From JBBKWJ01 sp037968895 (GTDB lineage: Bacteria; Actinomycetota; Acidimicrobiia; Acidimicrobiales; SZUA-35): a stretch of DNA of 6,078 nt. The DNA is taken from NCBI GenBank assembly GCA_037968895.1, contig JBBKWJ010000111.1, positions 1-6,078 on the forward strand. Reading direction: 5' to 3'. This document shows, one piece after another, positions 5,621 to 6,078 of this stretch; positions within the stretch are counted from its first letter, which is position 1; every line of letters begins with the position of its first letter. The position numbers and the translations under genes were made by a program. The notes beneath the pieces are model-generated. The model was not told where the DNA came from and made no database searches. It was given only the letters and a program-made list of their open reading frames with translations.

Positions 5621-5626
5621 TAGCCT
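5621..5626 (+). promoter_or_regulatory. Candidate -10 box of the MaoC-type gene (leaderless start)
   Basis: TAGCCT lies exactly 6 nt before the ATG at 5633, and no ribosome binding site is present. It falls in the 45-bp gap after rlmN, so this gene probably has its own promoter even if some rlmN transcripts read through. No terminator hairpin is visible in the gap. Confidence 0.4.
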
Positions 5627-5632
5627 GTCGCG

Positions 5633-6078
5633 ATGGCAACACATGTAGAGGGAATTGACGGACTCAAGGCTGTCGTTGGACAACACCTTGGCTATTCAGA
5701 GTGGGTCACCATCACTCAAGAGATGGTGAATACCTTCGCCGAAGCAACTGGCGATCACCAGTGGATCCATATCGACGTCGAGCGAGCGAAGAAGGAATCA
5801 CCGTTTGGTGGGCCGATTGCTCACGGCTATCTGACGTTGTCGCTCGCGCCTCGTCTTCTTCCCGAAATCATCATGGCGACAGGTTTCGCTATGGGTGTCA
5901 ACTACGGAACCGAGAAGGTTCGTTTCCCCGCCCCCGTCCCTGTCGGCTCGAAGCTTCGCATGGGCGCAACGCTCGGTTCTGTCACCGATGTTGCCGGTGG
6001 TTGTCAGGCTGCGTTCGACCTTGTCTTTGAGGTCGAGGGGGCCGCAAAGCCATCGTGCGTCGCCACCGTGCTCTTCCG
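5633..6078 (+). CDS. MaoC-family (R)-specific hydratase, HtdZ/Rv0130-like (3' end cut off)
   Basis: The first 148 residues of a single hot-dog-domain enzyme that hydrates 2-enoyl-CoA to (R)-3-hydroxyacyl-CoA, or works in reverse as a dehydratase. It closely resembles mycobacterial Rv0130 (HtdZ) and the NodN-like group: WVTITQEMVNTFAEATGDHQWIH carries the hydratase dyad Asp41 and His46, followed by GGPIAHGYLTLSL (59-71), MGVNYGTEKVRFPAPVPVGSKLR (87-109) and EVEGAAKPSCVA (134-144). The family is about 150 residues long, so only the last few residues should be missing past the window edge. The ATG at 5633 opens 45 bp after rlmN in the same direction. It lacks a Shine-Dalgarno but has TAGCCT 6 nt upstream. 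Acyl chain length and pathway cannot be judged from what is visible; there is no fatty-acid gene beside it here. Confidence 0.9.
   Translation, partial: MATHVEGIDGLKAVVGQHLGYSEWVTITQEMVNTFAEATGDHQWIHIDVERAKKESPFGGPIAHGYLTLSLAPRLLPEIIMATGFAMGVNYGTEKVRFPAPVPVGSKLRMGATLGSVTDVAGGCQAAFDLVFEVEGAAKPSCVATVLF

Noticed and set aside
5588..5632. A terminator between rlmN and the MaoC gene.
   Set aside because: Only a short ACCGGT palindrome is present; no stable stem with loop or T-tract could be drawn.

Overview
The window looks like an ordinary stretch of core chromosome from an actinobacterium. Base composition is moderately G+C rich (about 55-60% by eye). A mycothiol synthase gene points to Actinomycetota, because mycothiol is essentially confined to that phylum. 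The nth, VIT-transporter, rlmN and MaoC proteins also read as actinobacterial. A lineage such as Acidimicrobiia would fit, but that placement is inference. I saw no mobile element, CRISPR array, tRNA, rRNA or phage gene.

Layout. Positions 1-1594, minus strand: the front of a histidine operon, hisD followed by the start of hisC, joined by a TAATG overlap. Positions 1595-1696: a divergent control region with a 10-bp palindrome that carries a possible -10 box on each strand. Positions 1697-1879, plus strand: a small charged, helical protein of unknown function. Positions 1880-2131: about 250 bp without a gene, holding four successive hairpins plus a fifth just past the end of nth. Positions 2132-2770, minus: nth (endonuclease III). 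Positions 2831-3760, plus: mshD (mycothiol synthase), divergent from nth. Positions 3757-4494, minus: a VIT/CCC1-type Fe/Mn transporter whose stop codon overlaps that of mshD in one CTAG. Positions 4517-5587, plus: rlmN, divergent from the transporter with only 22 bp between the two GTG starts. Position 5633 to the window end, plus: a MaoC-type hydratase resembling mycobacterial HtdZ/Rv0130, cut by the edge.

How the genes relate. HisD and HisC act in histidine synthesis. The other genes are housekeeping: base-excision repair, thiol redox buffering, metal export, rRNA/tRNA methylation and acyl-CoA chemistry. Two of them (Nth, RlmN) carry [4Fe-4S] clusters, one moves iron or manganese and one makes the main thiol, so a loose iron/redox theme can be suggested but not shown.

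The most useful new observation is about expression. Four start codons (nth, VIT, rlmN, maoC) are preceded at exactly 6 nt by a TANNNT hexamer and lack a usable Shine-Dalgarno site; mshD has the same box 7 nt before an alternative GTG. This is the signature of leaderless mRNAs. In two divergent regions the opposing -10 boxes share the same central TA base pairs, which suggests compact bidirectional promoters. No convincing new multi-gene system is present.
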